Made by a program: the position numbers and the translations under genes. The notes beneath the pieces are model-generated. The model was not told the DNA's origin, made no database searches, and saw only the letters and a list, made by a program, of their open reading frames with translations. 64,000 bases of DNA from Colimorpha sp045640985 (GTDB lineage Bacteria > Bacteroidota > Bacteroidia > Bacteroidales > P3). The stretch covers positions 23,037 to 87,036 of the forward strand of contig JAZUFZ010000013.1 in NCBI GenBank assembly GCA_045640985.1. Direction: 5' to 3'. This document shows positions 8,401-17,390 of the stretch, in pieces. Numbering within the stretch: position 1 is the stretch's first letter; each line of letters begins with the position of its first letter.

Positions 8401-11400
8401 GCGTATTGAATGCGACCTTGGTTATATCCACGGTGAAAGTATCTTCCGAGGCATAGTCGTAATAAGCGCGTTCTGGAATTGTCCAGAAATGGTTAGTCGT
8501 TGCATAAGCATCAATACGGTTGGTATCGTTAATTCGAACCATATCCGAAGCAAGATCTGTCCAGGAACGGATATAGAAGGATTTCTGAGCAGTTGGATCT
8601 TCAACATTATTCCAAAGGGTTCGGAATTCATAGACGAAATCACCACCGGCGGGGATAGTAGTGGTGCAGACTTCATCAGCACGCTGAATCACTGGATTCT
8701 TATTGCTACCCGAACGAATTTCGTACACTACAGGGATATTGGACACCGCGGATGTACCATAGTTGGTGATACGAACTTTCACAGTGTCATTCTCTGCATA
8801 GACACGTCCCGTCGTACGAGGAGCCTCAATAGCAGATACAGCCACATCAGTAGAAACCTGAGGATTGACATGCACCGTAATCGGGGAGAAAGAACTCCTG
8901 CAGTTATGACTGGTCTTGGTGGCGAGATAATAGGTGTGATCATTGAAGTACTGAGGCGTTGGTCCCCATTTCTGGGAGGCGGCAGCGCTACCACTTCCAT
9001 TATAGAAATGTCCGTCAAAGTTGTTGGTATCTCTAGCCTCAAACCAACGGATAATCAAGTTGTCGCTCTGGGTTGCATGAAGCGTATCCCAACCAGCATA
9101 AGGAATATATGCATCTTCACCTTCTGGCATATCTGGCGTGTAGTAAGAATCCACAGCCACTTTATTCGTAGTATCGTTAGCATTCACAAGGTCATACTGG
9201 TAAGTAGCCCAACCTTGAATATAAACAGAGACATCGTTATGAAGCCCGGTAGGATACAGATTGGCAGTATTAGCAAAGCGGATGGTTGTAGTTCCGTTTA
9301 CAGGAACCATTACCGTGGTATAAGCCACCTCTGTCTGAGGCGTTACAGGCAATGTCGGAATATAATCGGCGCCTGTACGTACAGAGGCTCTGAATCCAAT
9401 AGTGAGACGAGCCATGGACGGGATAGGTTTCTTACCGACATTTTTTATAGTAATTTCCACAGGTGTATTCTGGAGGTAGCAACCATCAGGAACACTTCCA
9501 CGACCTGTAGTGATTGCACGGATAGCTGTGGCTTGGAAGTCAAATGCCGGTGCAATATAGAATGCGGCTTCACGGGTATTGTTAGTGGTGTCCTGATCTC
9601 CGGACATCTGCAAATGAACACGAATCTGCTGGGTATCAATAAGTCCGAGAATAGTCGGAATATAGAGCGTGTCGGAGATCATCTGATGTGGTTCGAGAAT
9701 AGCTATATTGGCATTGGGGGTACGCAAATCAGTACCTAATATCTCAGCCCACCAGGTAAGATTAGTTTCAGTTGAATTACCGTTATTGAATATACGCACA
9801 ACAACGCGAACAGTATCAGTTTCAACATTGTTCGGATTTGATATAGATGCTGGCCAGAAAGGCTCTTCTATAGTAACAATGGAAACATCATGATCCTGAC
9901 AGAAAAATTCATGGGCACCTATGGTCGGTTGTATTGGGTGACGGGTAGTCCCATCAATATCTGTGGTAACCTCTGTGGCAGTACCCTTAGAGGAAAACTG
10001 ACCAATCAACATGTGCAGATCAGAAGTGGAAGTGAACTCTGGAGCCTCAACAAAGGAATTGGCATCGGTTCCATTTGCTGTGCGGAGTTCCTCAATAGTC
10101 GGAGTTTCTGCAGCCCAGTATGCAAGCTGGGTTGGTGAAGTTGAATAATATACATTATAGTCTGAAGACTGGACAGCATTTGCTTTCACATAATATGCAT
10201 AACCCTTACAGAAACTTGAAAAAACATTATTCATTACATTGACCATACTGCAACCTTCGTCAGCATAGAAGGCATAAGACTTCGACTGACTGGCACCAGC
10301 ATAAATCCGAACAGAGTTATGATAGATATTGGCATATTGAACACCTTTAATATTGATGCCATTAGGAACAGCGCCTTGGGCAGACGTACCATAACACGAA
10401 ATCATGTTATTGTATATAGTAGTGCGGATAGCAGGTGTTGCCACAACGTTTTCGAGCATGATACCACGTTTACCGCCATTTTTTGCATCCACAACATTTA
10501 TGACGTTTTTCTCGATGTCAAGTGGGCCAGTATGAGTGTTTATCGTGATGGCTGTCAACGGCAACTTGGATTCCGTCATGGCACTCTGAATAAGATTCTC
10601 ATTTATGGTAACAGTATCAACATTTTCAAACAGAATACCCTGATTAGCGAAACCATCTATAGTGTTATATGCAATATAGATATTACTTGCGCCATGTTCA
10701 GCAGCCACATCGCTGGCAAACGCACAATATCCGCTGTCAATGCGGTTATTGGTAATGTAAACGTCTCTTACATTATTTCCGATGGTGATAACGTTAGAAT
10801 TTGTTACCTTATACATACCACCCGTAGTGCGGAAAATGTTATCGGTAAGTGTGATATGCTTACAATTATCGAGAACCAGAACATTGCCATAGGCAGTAGC
10901 CACATTGGAGGTAATTTCAGCATATACTGTTACACCACTCAATGACACATATTCATTACCAGCAATACGAAGTACATAATTGTTATTAGCAGTTGGAGTA
11001 GCCTTAAGCACTACATCTTCTGGATTACCTGTTTCAGAGATGAACGTGATAGTGTTACGTTCGGAAACACCAGGAGCAGCACCCAGTTCCATACGACCTT
11101 CATACACGCCGGATGCAATCTCAAATACTACAGCACCATCTACACCAGCACCAGTAAGTGTATCCAGTGCAGCTGCGAAAGTCTCATAATCACGACCAGA
11201 TCCAATAGAATAGTTTCCAGAGCAGAACTTCACGTTGAATCCTCTCGAAACCGTATCATTAGAATGTACGTTATCACCGACTGCATTGACTACGACTTTC
11301 AAAGAGTGACGACCTGGCATAATGTCATGCAAGCCTAAGGACACCAATCGGTCTTGTCCGGGATAAACCGTATCAACCCCTGTAAAAGTATGATGCGCCT

Positions 11401-14400
11401 GGTCAAGCCAATAATCAATGGTATAATCTGAAATATTATTTAATCCTCGATTAGATACGACAACCTCTAAAGGAGTAGAACCGCAGGAAGCATACTGCAC
11501 CGTATCAATACCATCCGGCCAAAGAACAGTTGCCTCGATAGCCGGGATATTAACCACATTCACAGGAACCATCGAAGCATGACTTTCGCAACCATATTCC
11601 AATCCATGGAAAAGCACATCCGGACGGTTCTTGCTGGAGGTACCTGTAGTAGCCGTACTGCAAGTACCCGAGGCACTGGTCTTGTACAGACAGGTCTTCT
11701 GGGCAGTAGCTGTATATTTGGTCTGTGCTCCTTTGGTATTCTTATTACCGGCAAGCTCGAAATAAACCTGAAGTACGATGCTGGAAGTTCCGTCCCATGA
11801 AAAGTTCGTATTAAAATTATGCTTCATCCATGGGCCCATTGCATCTGAAACAGTAAGATTTGTAGCCTCATAAACCGGGGTCAGATCAGATTTGAACGCA
11901 GTACTTGATCCATAAGCCGTATCACTAATTGTACCAATGGAAATCTGATAAGTAGAAAACTCTACAGAATTCGTCTCTGTCAAGATGTCTGCAATATAAA
12001 ATGAGACACCGGAAACCATACCGGGCAGCAATCCTGCTCGACTCAAATCATAAGCAGAAAAGATCATCTGCTGCTTGCATGATTTATTGGTAGGATTATA
12101 CGGTGATGGATAGCCTCCCTTAGTTGAAGATGACGTGAGATTTCCGACATGACTATCGGAAGGGATCATTGCTGAAGCAGAAACATAGAAAGTATCTGGA
12201 AGGTATAAATAATCCGTCATGTGAGTATTGTTACTATCCACAGCTACCATATTGCGGTCATACCAAATCAAAGGTTCTCCAGTAGTATGGGCTGGTACAG
12301 AAAGCGTGGTTCTGGTACCATAATCGGCATCAAAGGATGTAGTGGCTGGCGGTGCCGGAGTAAACAGGACATTCACCGATACAGCATTAGTATCATTTAT
12401 ATGACGAGCATCAGAAGTTTTGGCATCAGCCCAAACCTTTACATTGAAGATAGTATCAACAGGAGCATGAAGCGGAGCCAACTGCGGGAATGTGTATCGA
12501 ATGTTCTCACCTGCCCCGATACTGGCGATGTAACCATTAGATATTATGGAATCATTTATAGAACAGTGTAGCGATACTCCAGAACAAGCCTCTACACCAA
12601 AATTGTGGACATTGACAACAACCTCTTCTTCGTAAAGCCCACATCCGTCTTCAAAGGCAAGTCCATCAATAGCCAAATCCACAACAGGCTTGTTGGTAAC
12701 GTTTACATGTACGGTTCCAATAGAGCCTTCACATTCAGAAGGACGATACTTTATCAAAGCCGGATTTGTCGTACCCATTGTAAGTGGCTGCTCAGCAGTA
12801 GCCACACGCCACATCGGAGCTGAATTCACTGGTGCGGCAGCAGGATTTGGCCACGACAGACGAGTTAATCCGCCTGCATCTACAGGAACTGTAATACCTG
12901 CGCCTTTCCAGATACTCTCGGGTACATGAAGACGTGTCCATATAGTTTGAACCGTGATAGCATTGGTTGCCACTGCATCCACCAACTGACCGCCATGGCG
13001 ATACATAATACCTAAATTCTTATTGGCTGGAGGTGTCAAGGTAGTAGTCTTGAAAGTAACCGTTGAATCGGTAGTACTTGCACTGGCATAGTATTGAACT
13101 ACTACGCTATTGCCTGGCTGGATTACAATATTGGGCATTGCAAGAATCTTGTTCTGATATGCCACCTCATTGCTGGTTATCACAAGAGAGTCACCCCAAA
13201 GAGATGCAGGACCATCACCGACATTGGTCAATTCGATAGCAAAATTCGTTCCCGAATGCATAAAATCGGGACGAGGAGAGGTTGCACCACGCGAGAGTTC
13301 CTTGCTGAACTGGATTTCGCTGATCCGCATCATCGGGACTTCCCTACGCTGACGTACATAAAACGTCGTATCATCGAATATCGGAGTTGTTTCCAATGGA
13401 TTGCCCGTCTGCAGAAATTCCGTAGCATCTTCGTCTGCATACCAGTATATTATAGACGGCTCCGAAGATATGCCGTTATACATACTTGTTTCCCACTGAC
13501 GGACGCCTTGTGATACAGAAAGTAATCCACTCTGTGAGTATGGCACATTTATTGAAACATTATCAGGAGCTGCCAGATGGGCATGTGAAGTAACCTCAAA
13601 GACCAGACTATCGTTTAATTGGTTAGGGTCAATCGTTGCACTAACCCAGAAATATATATGATATATAGAATCCATATCCCCCCGGGGTAAAAGATTCAAA
13701 GTTTGAGGAGCCGTAATTTCAACTGATTCACCCGTCGGGATAGGAACATTCACATTAATCGTACCAGAGTTGTTTTGTCCTACCACTCCAGGAGCCGTAC
13801 AACTGTATTTAATTGCTGCTGCGCCGCTGGTGGCTGGATCATAATCACGAAGACCTGAATTCATCACACGGATTCGTATGGGGGTTTGTGCCGAAGCTTC
13901 ACAATAATCCGAAAGTGGCTCCAGAACCTCAACTACGCTGAAATCATAATACAGCGGTTCAAATTCAAATGCACCTGGACATGGATCTGGGGTATGACGT
14001 GCTGTACCATATATATCAGTTGTTACCTCAGGAATCGGAACTGCAATTTCACTTAAATCCTGGCTGAAAGTTCTCAAATCAAGTGGATCAGAGGTAGTCA
14101 TAAACGAAGGATCGACCGATTTGGACTGCAAATCACGATTCATATAGGAATGCCAGATATCAAGCGTATTGCAGGCATTGGTATTGTATTTATTCAGTTT
14201 AGTACCTGCAGCATAATAGTCATTGTTGTTCACAACAACATTCGTTCCTGGAATATACTCGAATGCATAATTGTAATTATCGAATGTTGCGATGATATTG
14301 TTCTGGAAATAACAGTTCGTCAAAGCACTTCCGCCAAGTTTTGCAGCTGATTTTCCGTTAGCTTCCGCCGTCATCTTCACGCTGTTGTAAACCACTTTCA

Positions 14401-17206
14401 CGAAATTTCCGCCAAACACACTCAAAGGTGAACTCATGTCCGTTGACATACCATCATATTCACAAACCATCATATTGTTTGCGATAAGAGCGTAATTATC
14501 TGCTGAACCGGCGATGTTGTTCACCGAAATAGCAGCAGCGCCATGGGTTGTTTTGATTTTGTTGCGGGTAATCTTCAATGCCCCACTACAATCCTGCACC
14601 AGCACTAACGCGCCATTAAAGATAGAGCAATCGTTGATATAATTGCTGTCCACCACCAGATTAAACTGATACTGTGCCTTGACAGCATTGGAGCCCATAT
14701 CTGAGAAATTAGAACGCACCACTTTGCTGTTCATCGCACGGTTGTCGGAGGAAAATCCGATCAGACTGACACCAATTCCACCTCCGGTAAAGTTACATCC
14801 GTCAACCAACAAAGAATCTGCACCAGAAGAAAATATCACAGTACGGTTTAAGGCAGACTCGACAAACTGACAATTCAAGAACTGACAATCCTTACTGCTA
14901 TTGGACAATCTCACTACATATTGAGCATTGGCATCCCGGCGTTCATCCTGGAATATGATATTCTTGAAACGAATATGGGAAACTGCCTGCAAATCCAATA
15001 AGGCAGCATCTGTATTATCTGAACCTGCTGAAAATACAACTTCCCCGGAGCCTTGAGGTTCAAATTGAACGTAACAATCCTTACTCAAGCCCAACAGTTC
15101 CGGCAGTACCAATGGACTGTATGTGCCTGGAGCCAGTTTCACTGTCAATTGGCCACCGATACCGCAACGGCTCACCGCAAACAGGAACTCATCGATAGTT
15201 GCATAATCCGGATTGGTACCTCCGACGGCAATATCTCCAGACAGAGAACCTTCGCAAGCGATAAAATCAACATGAGTAGAGTCGTTGAGTGGTTCGTAAT
15301 CAATGTAAGGATTGCCTGAAATAATGATGGTATCCTCAACCCATGCTGAAATGCTGTGATATCCTTTGGTGTACAACTGGTTATTTGCAATCTGGACATT
15401 TGCAGTTGCACCTGCACCCAAGGTTCCGTTCCAGAAATAATGATTCAGTGGACCATTATCCAGCTGATATGTGATAGTCACGCCGTTTATAGGTGCTGTT
15501 CCGTAGTTTTTGAGCATTACACGAACCTGGTCTGGCTCATTCGCCTGGGCAGCATTGTCATAGTTTGGATATACTATGCTTTCCACACCACAGTCATACA
15601 TCATAGGCATATTGCCCACTACTTCAAATTCAATATGGGGACGTTCCGTAGCAGAATATCCCGTCATGAACTTTTCCTTGTTGATGGCGTATGGATCATA
15701 ACGGTAGCTTCCGGAATAGCCGTATGTATAGATGGTGTTCTTGTTGATGTTCGCGGTTGGGAATGTCTGCACATAGGTTGCTGTAGGATTTGTCGTATGG
15801 TTTTGGTCACCATAGATAACCTGCACAATCAAGTCACTTCCTGCATAATAGAACGTATCCTGAAGATTGATTCGTATTTTCTGACCTGCAGGGGTTGGAG
15901 GCAATGTCAGATCACCTTCATACACAGGATGCATATAATCCATCGTATAAGGATGATTACCACCCGATACCGATGATGAAGTCGAAACATGACTATAATA
16001 GGCATTCTTCATCCTGATCTTCAATGTCGTGCGGGTCTGTGCCGCTGTTATTTCCTGTGCGGGGGTAAAATCTATAGCCACGATTCCACCAGCCTTATAC
16101 CCCGCATTAACCATGGTAATACTATCATACACATACTCACTCTTGTTCGTAGCGTATGCCGGGAATGGGAATTTATTATTGCTTCCCAGAGTGGCTGCCG
16201 GGAACTCTGCATAATTTGCAGTACCGCGGACATTATAAAATCTCATCCATGAACTGCCGTCCTCCGGCCAGGTAGCCGTATTGCGGTTCTGGGTAGCATC
16301 CTTAGCCACAATGCGGAAATACATCATAGTATCATAACCGCAGAAAGGAATATAGAATTTGTATCTGTTTCCAGAACCCGGAATCATCGGCATCTTGTCT
16401 TTGTGGATAGTAGGATTGCTACCTGCTTTCCACAGCACATAAATAGAATCCGCATTCATACCCACCGATGCTGAAGTGGAGATTTCTGCCATCACCTTGG
16501 TTCCACTGCTTGAAGGGGTAGCCAGCAAGTCAGGATAGCAGAGCATATTGATGGAAGGAGTAACCATAGCCTGGGAACTTGCCTTCAGAACGATATCATC
16601 CAGATACCAGCCCTGAGTAGAAGTACCGCCGGTCACTTTTCTGTTCAAAGTAATACGAATCTGAAGCAGTCTGCTGCTCAAAGCCACACCATTGAAGAGG
16701 TTGTCCAAAGAGAACGACTCTCTTTTCCACATTGAATTGGAAGTTGGGGTCTGCTGCCATTCAACGTAGGAACTCTTGTCAAAAGAACCCGTCACCGGGA
16801 AGCTTGAGCATCCGTTGTTGGTCGTATAGAAACTACGCAACGAAGACCATTCTGTCTGGTGGGGAAACTTAGCCTCCACTACAGCCACCACATTTGCACT
16901 CTGGCAAGCCGAGGCATCCACATCACAGATATGAGAGAACTCAAGCACATAATACTGCAACGAAGCATCAGTTGTCAAATCAATATTGTTCAACGTGAGC
17001 ACAACATTCGATGCGTTATGACTCAGTTTCATGGCACTCGAACCGCCTGCATGAAGCGATGTCTGAGCCGCACCAGATCCTGTCAGTGTATAGGTCTGAG
17101 CTTCTCCAGTCTCAAAGCCCTGACGATACACTTCTTGCACTTGCGCATGGGAAATTGACCCACATAAAGCAAAAATTAACCCCAATAATAGTGACTTATT
17201 CTTCAT
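5429..17206 (-). CDS. giant T9SS-exported modular surface protein (3925 residues)
   Basis: The start chosen is ATG 17206, which gives a signal peptide (MKNKSLLLGLIFALCGSISHAQ); the upstream extension to 17317 overlaps the promoter. Approximate domains are: residues 25-210 a jellyroll-like binding domain; 655-1040 and 2000-2435 two right-handed parallel beta-helix regions (PDYATIDEFL and RDYETFAAAL openings with many NNxI/SNxN turns); several CARDB-type beta sandwiches between and after them (DVSIVTIEEPF, DVAVSAIEAP, DVGVIDIIEP); a lamin-tail-like domain; Ig-like segments (WYADEDAT, WYDRNMVAVD, WFEARD); a GEVED domain near 2930-3085 (IDFNRDGEYS ... EGQTQTYLL); and a T9SS type A tail at about 3838-3925 (LSQNYPNPFTTQTAV). 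It is likely a cell-surface adhesin or scaffold. No enzyme motif is evident. It occupies 18% of the window and ends 5 bp before tilS. Confidence 0.88.
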   Translation of the reverse strand: MKNKSLLLGLIFALCGSISHAQVQEVYRQGFETGEAQTYTLTGSGAAQTSLHAGGSSAMKLSHNASNVVLTLNNIDLTTDASLQYYVLEFSHICDVDASACQSANVVAVVEAKFPHQTEWSSLRSFYTTNNGCSSFPVTGSFDKSSYVEWQQTPTSNSMWKRESFSLDNLFNGVALSSRLLQIRITLNRKVTGGTSTQGWYLDDIVLKASSQAMVTPSINMLCYPDLLATPSSSGTKVMAEISTSASVGMNADSIYVLWKAGSNPTIHKDKMPMIPGSGNRYKFYIPFCGYDTMMYFRIVAKDATQNRNTATWPEDGSSWMRFYNVRGTANYAEFPAATLGSNNKFPFPAYATNKSEYVYDSITMVNAGYKAGGIVAIDFTPAQEITAAQTRTTLKIRMKNAYYSHVSTSSSVSGGNHPYTMDYMHPVYEGDLTLPPTPAGQKIRINLQDTFYYAGSDLIVQVIYGDQNHTTNPTATYVQTFPTANINKNTIYTYGYSGSYRYDPYAINKEKFMTGYSATERPHIEFEVVGNMPMMYDCGVESIVYPNYDNAAQANEPDQVRVMLKNYGTAPINGVTITYQLDNGPLNHYFWNGTLGAGATANVQIANNQLYTKGYHSISAWVEDTIIISGNPYIDYEPLNDSTHVDFIACEGSLSGDIAVGGTNPDYATIDEFLFAVSRCGIGGQLTVKLAPGTYSPLVLPELLGLSKDCYVQFEPQGSGEVVFSAGSDNTDAALLDLQAVSHIRFKNIIFQDERRDANAQYVVRLSNSSKDCQFLNCQFVESALNRTVIFSSGADSLLVDGCNFTGGGIGVSLIGFSSDNRAMNSKVVRSNFSDMGSNAVKAQYQFNLVVDSNYINDCSIFNGALVLVQDCSGALKITRNKIKTTHGAAAISVNNIAGSADNYALIANNMMVCEYDGMSTDMSSPLSVFGGNFVKVVYNSVKMTAEANGKSAAKLGGSALTNCYFQNNIIATFDNYNYAFEYIPGTNVVVNNNDYYAAGTKLNKYNTNACNTLDIWHSYMNRDLQSKSVDPSFMTTSDPLDLRTFSQDLSEIAVPIPEVTTDIYGTARHTPDPCPGAFEFEPLYYDFSVVEVLEPLSDYCEASAQTPIRIRVMNSGLRDYDPATSGAAAIKYSCTAPGVVGQNNSGTINVNVPIPTGESVEITAPQTLNLLPRGDMDSIYHIYFWVSATIDPNQLNDSLVFEVTSHAHLAAPDNVSINVPYSQSGLLSVSQGVRQWETSMYNGISSEPSIIYWYADEDATEFLQTGNPLETTPIFDDTTFYVRQRREVPMMRISEIQFSKELSRGATSPRPDFMHSGTNFAIELTNVGDGPASLWGDSLVITSNEVAYQNKILAMPNIVIQPGNSVVVQYYASASTTDSTVTFKTTTLTPPANKNLGIMYRHGGQLVDAVATNAITVQTIWTRLHVPESIWKGAGITVPVDAGGLTRLSWPNPAAAPVNSAPMWRVATAEQPLTMGTTNPALIKYRPSECEGSIGTVHVNVTNKPVVDLAIDGLAFEDGCGLYEEEVVVNVHNFGVEACSGVSLHCSINDSIISNGYIASIGAGENIRYTFPQLAPLHAPVDTIFNVKVWADAKTSDARHINDTNAVSVNVLFTPAPPATTSFDADYGTRTTLSVPAHTTGEPLIWYDRNMVAVDSNNTHMTDYLYLPDTFYVSASAMIPSDSHVGNLTSSSTKGGYPSPYNPTNKSCKQQMIFSAYDLSRAGLLPGMVSGVSFYIADILTETNSVEFSTYQISIGTISDTAYGSSTAFKSDLTPVYEATNLTVSDAMGPWMKHNFNTNFSWDGTSSIVLQVYFELAGNKNTKGAQTKYTATAQKTCLYKTSASGTCSTATTGTSSKNRPDVLFHGLEYGCESHASMVPVNVVNIPAIEATVLWPDGIDTVQYASCGSTPLEVVVSNRGLNNISDYTIDYWLDQAHHTFTGVDTVYPGQDRLVSLGLHDIMPGRHSLKVVVNAVGDNVHSNDTVSRGFNVKFCSGNYSIGSGRDYETFAAALDTLTGAGVDGAVVFEIASGVYEGRMELGAAPGVSERNTITFISETGNPEDVVLKATPTANNNYVLRIAGNEYVSLSGVTVYAEITSNVATAYGNVLVLDNCKHITLTDNIFRTTGGMYKVTNSNVITIGNNVRDVYITNNRIDSGYCAFASDVAAEHGASNIYIAYNTIDGFANQGILFENVDTVTINENLIQSAMTESKLPLTAITINTHTGPLDIEKNVINVVDAKNGGKRGIMLENVVATPAIRTTIYNNMISCYGTSAQGAVPNGINIKGVQYANIYHNSVRIYAGASQSKSYAFYADEGCSMVNVMNNVFSSFCKGYAYYVKANAVQSSDYNVYYSTSPTQLAYWAAETPTIEELRTANGTDANSFVEAPEFTSTSDLHMLIGQFSSKGTATEVTTDIDGTTRHPIQPTIGAHEFFCQDHDVSIVTIEEPFWPASISNPNNVETDTVRVVVRIFNNGNSTETNLTWWAEILGTDLRTPNANIAILEPHQMISDTLYIPTILGLIDTQQIRVHLQMSGDQDTTNNTREAAFYIAPAFDFQATAIRAITTGRGSVPDGCYLQNTPVEITIKNVGKKPIPSMARLTIGFRASVRTGADYIPTLPVTPQTEVAYTTVMVPVNGTTTIRFANTANLYPTGLHNDVSVYIQGWATYQYDLVNANDTTNKVAVDSYYTPDMPEGEDAYIPYAGWDTLHATQSDNLIIRWFEARDTNNFDGHFYNGSGSAAASQKWGPTPQYFNDHTYYLATKTSHNCRSSFSPITVHVNPQVSTDVAVSAIEAPRTTGRVYAENDTVKVRITNYGTSAVSNIPVVYEIRSGSNKNPVIQRADEVCTTTIPAGGDFVYEFRTLWNNVEDPTAQKSFYIRSWTDLASDMVRINDTNRIDAYATTNHFWTIPERAYYDYASEDTFTVDITKVAFNTLYTEFFPIGYPYHNFGVYHNHYPTDGTSFDERGVPVLHLTRGTTDTLHIITTNVEDVYDRRTPVQIAALIDFNRDGEYSYAQECVLDTIVNTLTDVKKVITIPNSAEFGHMRMIICAESDTSHHFIDPNGGWFNDIAEGQTQTYLLSIDKNPPTVDAAFCRLVSPTDHIVDTSNHYVRFVIANKGFSALSNIPVAYSFISNDTIISDTMYVEGPLAPGQTMMASLPYHEFDMGTTWVNILLAQPNDADSTNNLFTYDYHRFETKICTWEDSFDDVNEWYAPQGITPYTHNYWEYGAPTKAEFRSMPSSPNVWATGLSNNVTSGVYGSRSYLYTPIFNTRIVRTDTLSFKMCALLPENSFMGIEFLNYLGQWVPLNYTEEHLGVTDWYPEGEDHFIAIADTRWQLYQFKTSMISSDFPQKVQFRFVFGTKPGISSFANFGIGCAIDNVKLLRAQRAVDVGVIDIIEPTKPKFGEWVAPKVVVKNFGYETQTGFTITYRPYGSVIAKRGTWEGRLRPSDTCHFTFTEAPFLVTSDFPDTFSICATTVVASDLYNDNDTTCREFYLNPLNYDLALIEFTHPLGQVVAGDSVAITVKMRNYGLQPITQARLTYEFNGGRQRVTELVNFDSLCGGLGLPSMEYCEYTFRQKVRTNMGYMSLKGYCQYDLDEYVLDDTTTGSFEGITNIVDMEASSILLDDTDPAGTRVSLIVHNRGSMSANSFEVGYYIDGDTNTTVRETYYTEAPLASLTEATHLFSTILPQRDSAYSQITAFVHIDNDNDPDNDTTSTIQNRFIDIVVRKVLVEENRQPDCYVRLEVENVGNLPLTQPYTITAEVNGTLITETLSRPIYPGSLYHLDFSQKVPKNNQRSYSGYGHISSEFDINHHNDTTYTVNVINYFEEIDSVVAELPYTLSQNYPNPFTTQTAVDVYLPEGGDLQFFILDIMGRTIYSQHYKLDQGSHTIIYNHPLPSTGIYYYGIAINEKRLIRRMVYQK

Positions 17207-17294
17207 TTCGTATAAATGTTTCTTTTTCGTTTTCAATAATATACGCGCACATTTCAGCACTTCAGGTACCAAAACTGCACACTTTTTCAAACTG

Positions 17295-17302
17295 CAAATA
17301 TA
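17295..17302 (-). promoter_or_regulatory. -7 box of promoter for the giant surface-protein gene
   Basis: Read leftward the box is TATATTTG, an exact TANNTTTG match, with a weak -33 region (GTTG) near 17324-17327. Transcription would start near 17288, about 80 nt before ATG 17206. The -33 region lies in the loop of the rlmB-side terminator hairpin. Confidence 0.55.
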
Positions 17303-17305
17303 CGA

Positions 17306-17341
17306 AAAAATTCCCAATCAGAACAACTTTTGGGAATTTTT
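17306..17341 (-). terminator. intrinsic terminator after the ruvB-hutI-lolD-rlmB operon
   Basis: A 12-bp stem (AAAAATTCCCAA, 17306-17317, with its complement 17330-17341) closes a 12-nt loop and is followed on the leftward transcript by a T run. It lies 50 bp beyond the rlmB stop. The A/T-rich flanks make it potentially active in both directions. Confidence 0.65.
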
Positions 17342-17390
17342 TTTATTAATAAAATATAATTTCGCGCAGGCAGACGCTTGGGAAAGTTCA

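Noticed and set aside
8072..9739. 555-codon rightward open frame inside the giant gene
   Set aside because: It lies wholly antisense to the T9SS protein, has no signal, domain or promoter, and its composition (Ile/Arg/Ser-rich) is what the complementary strand of this coding sequence would give.
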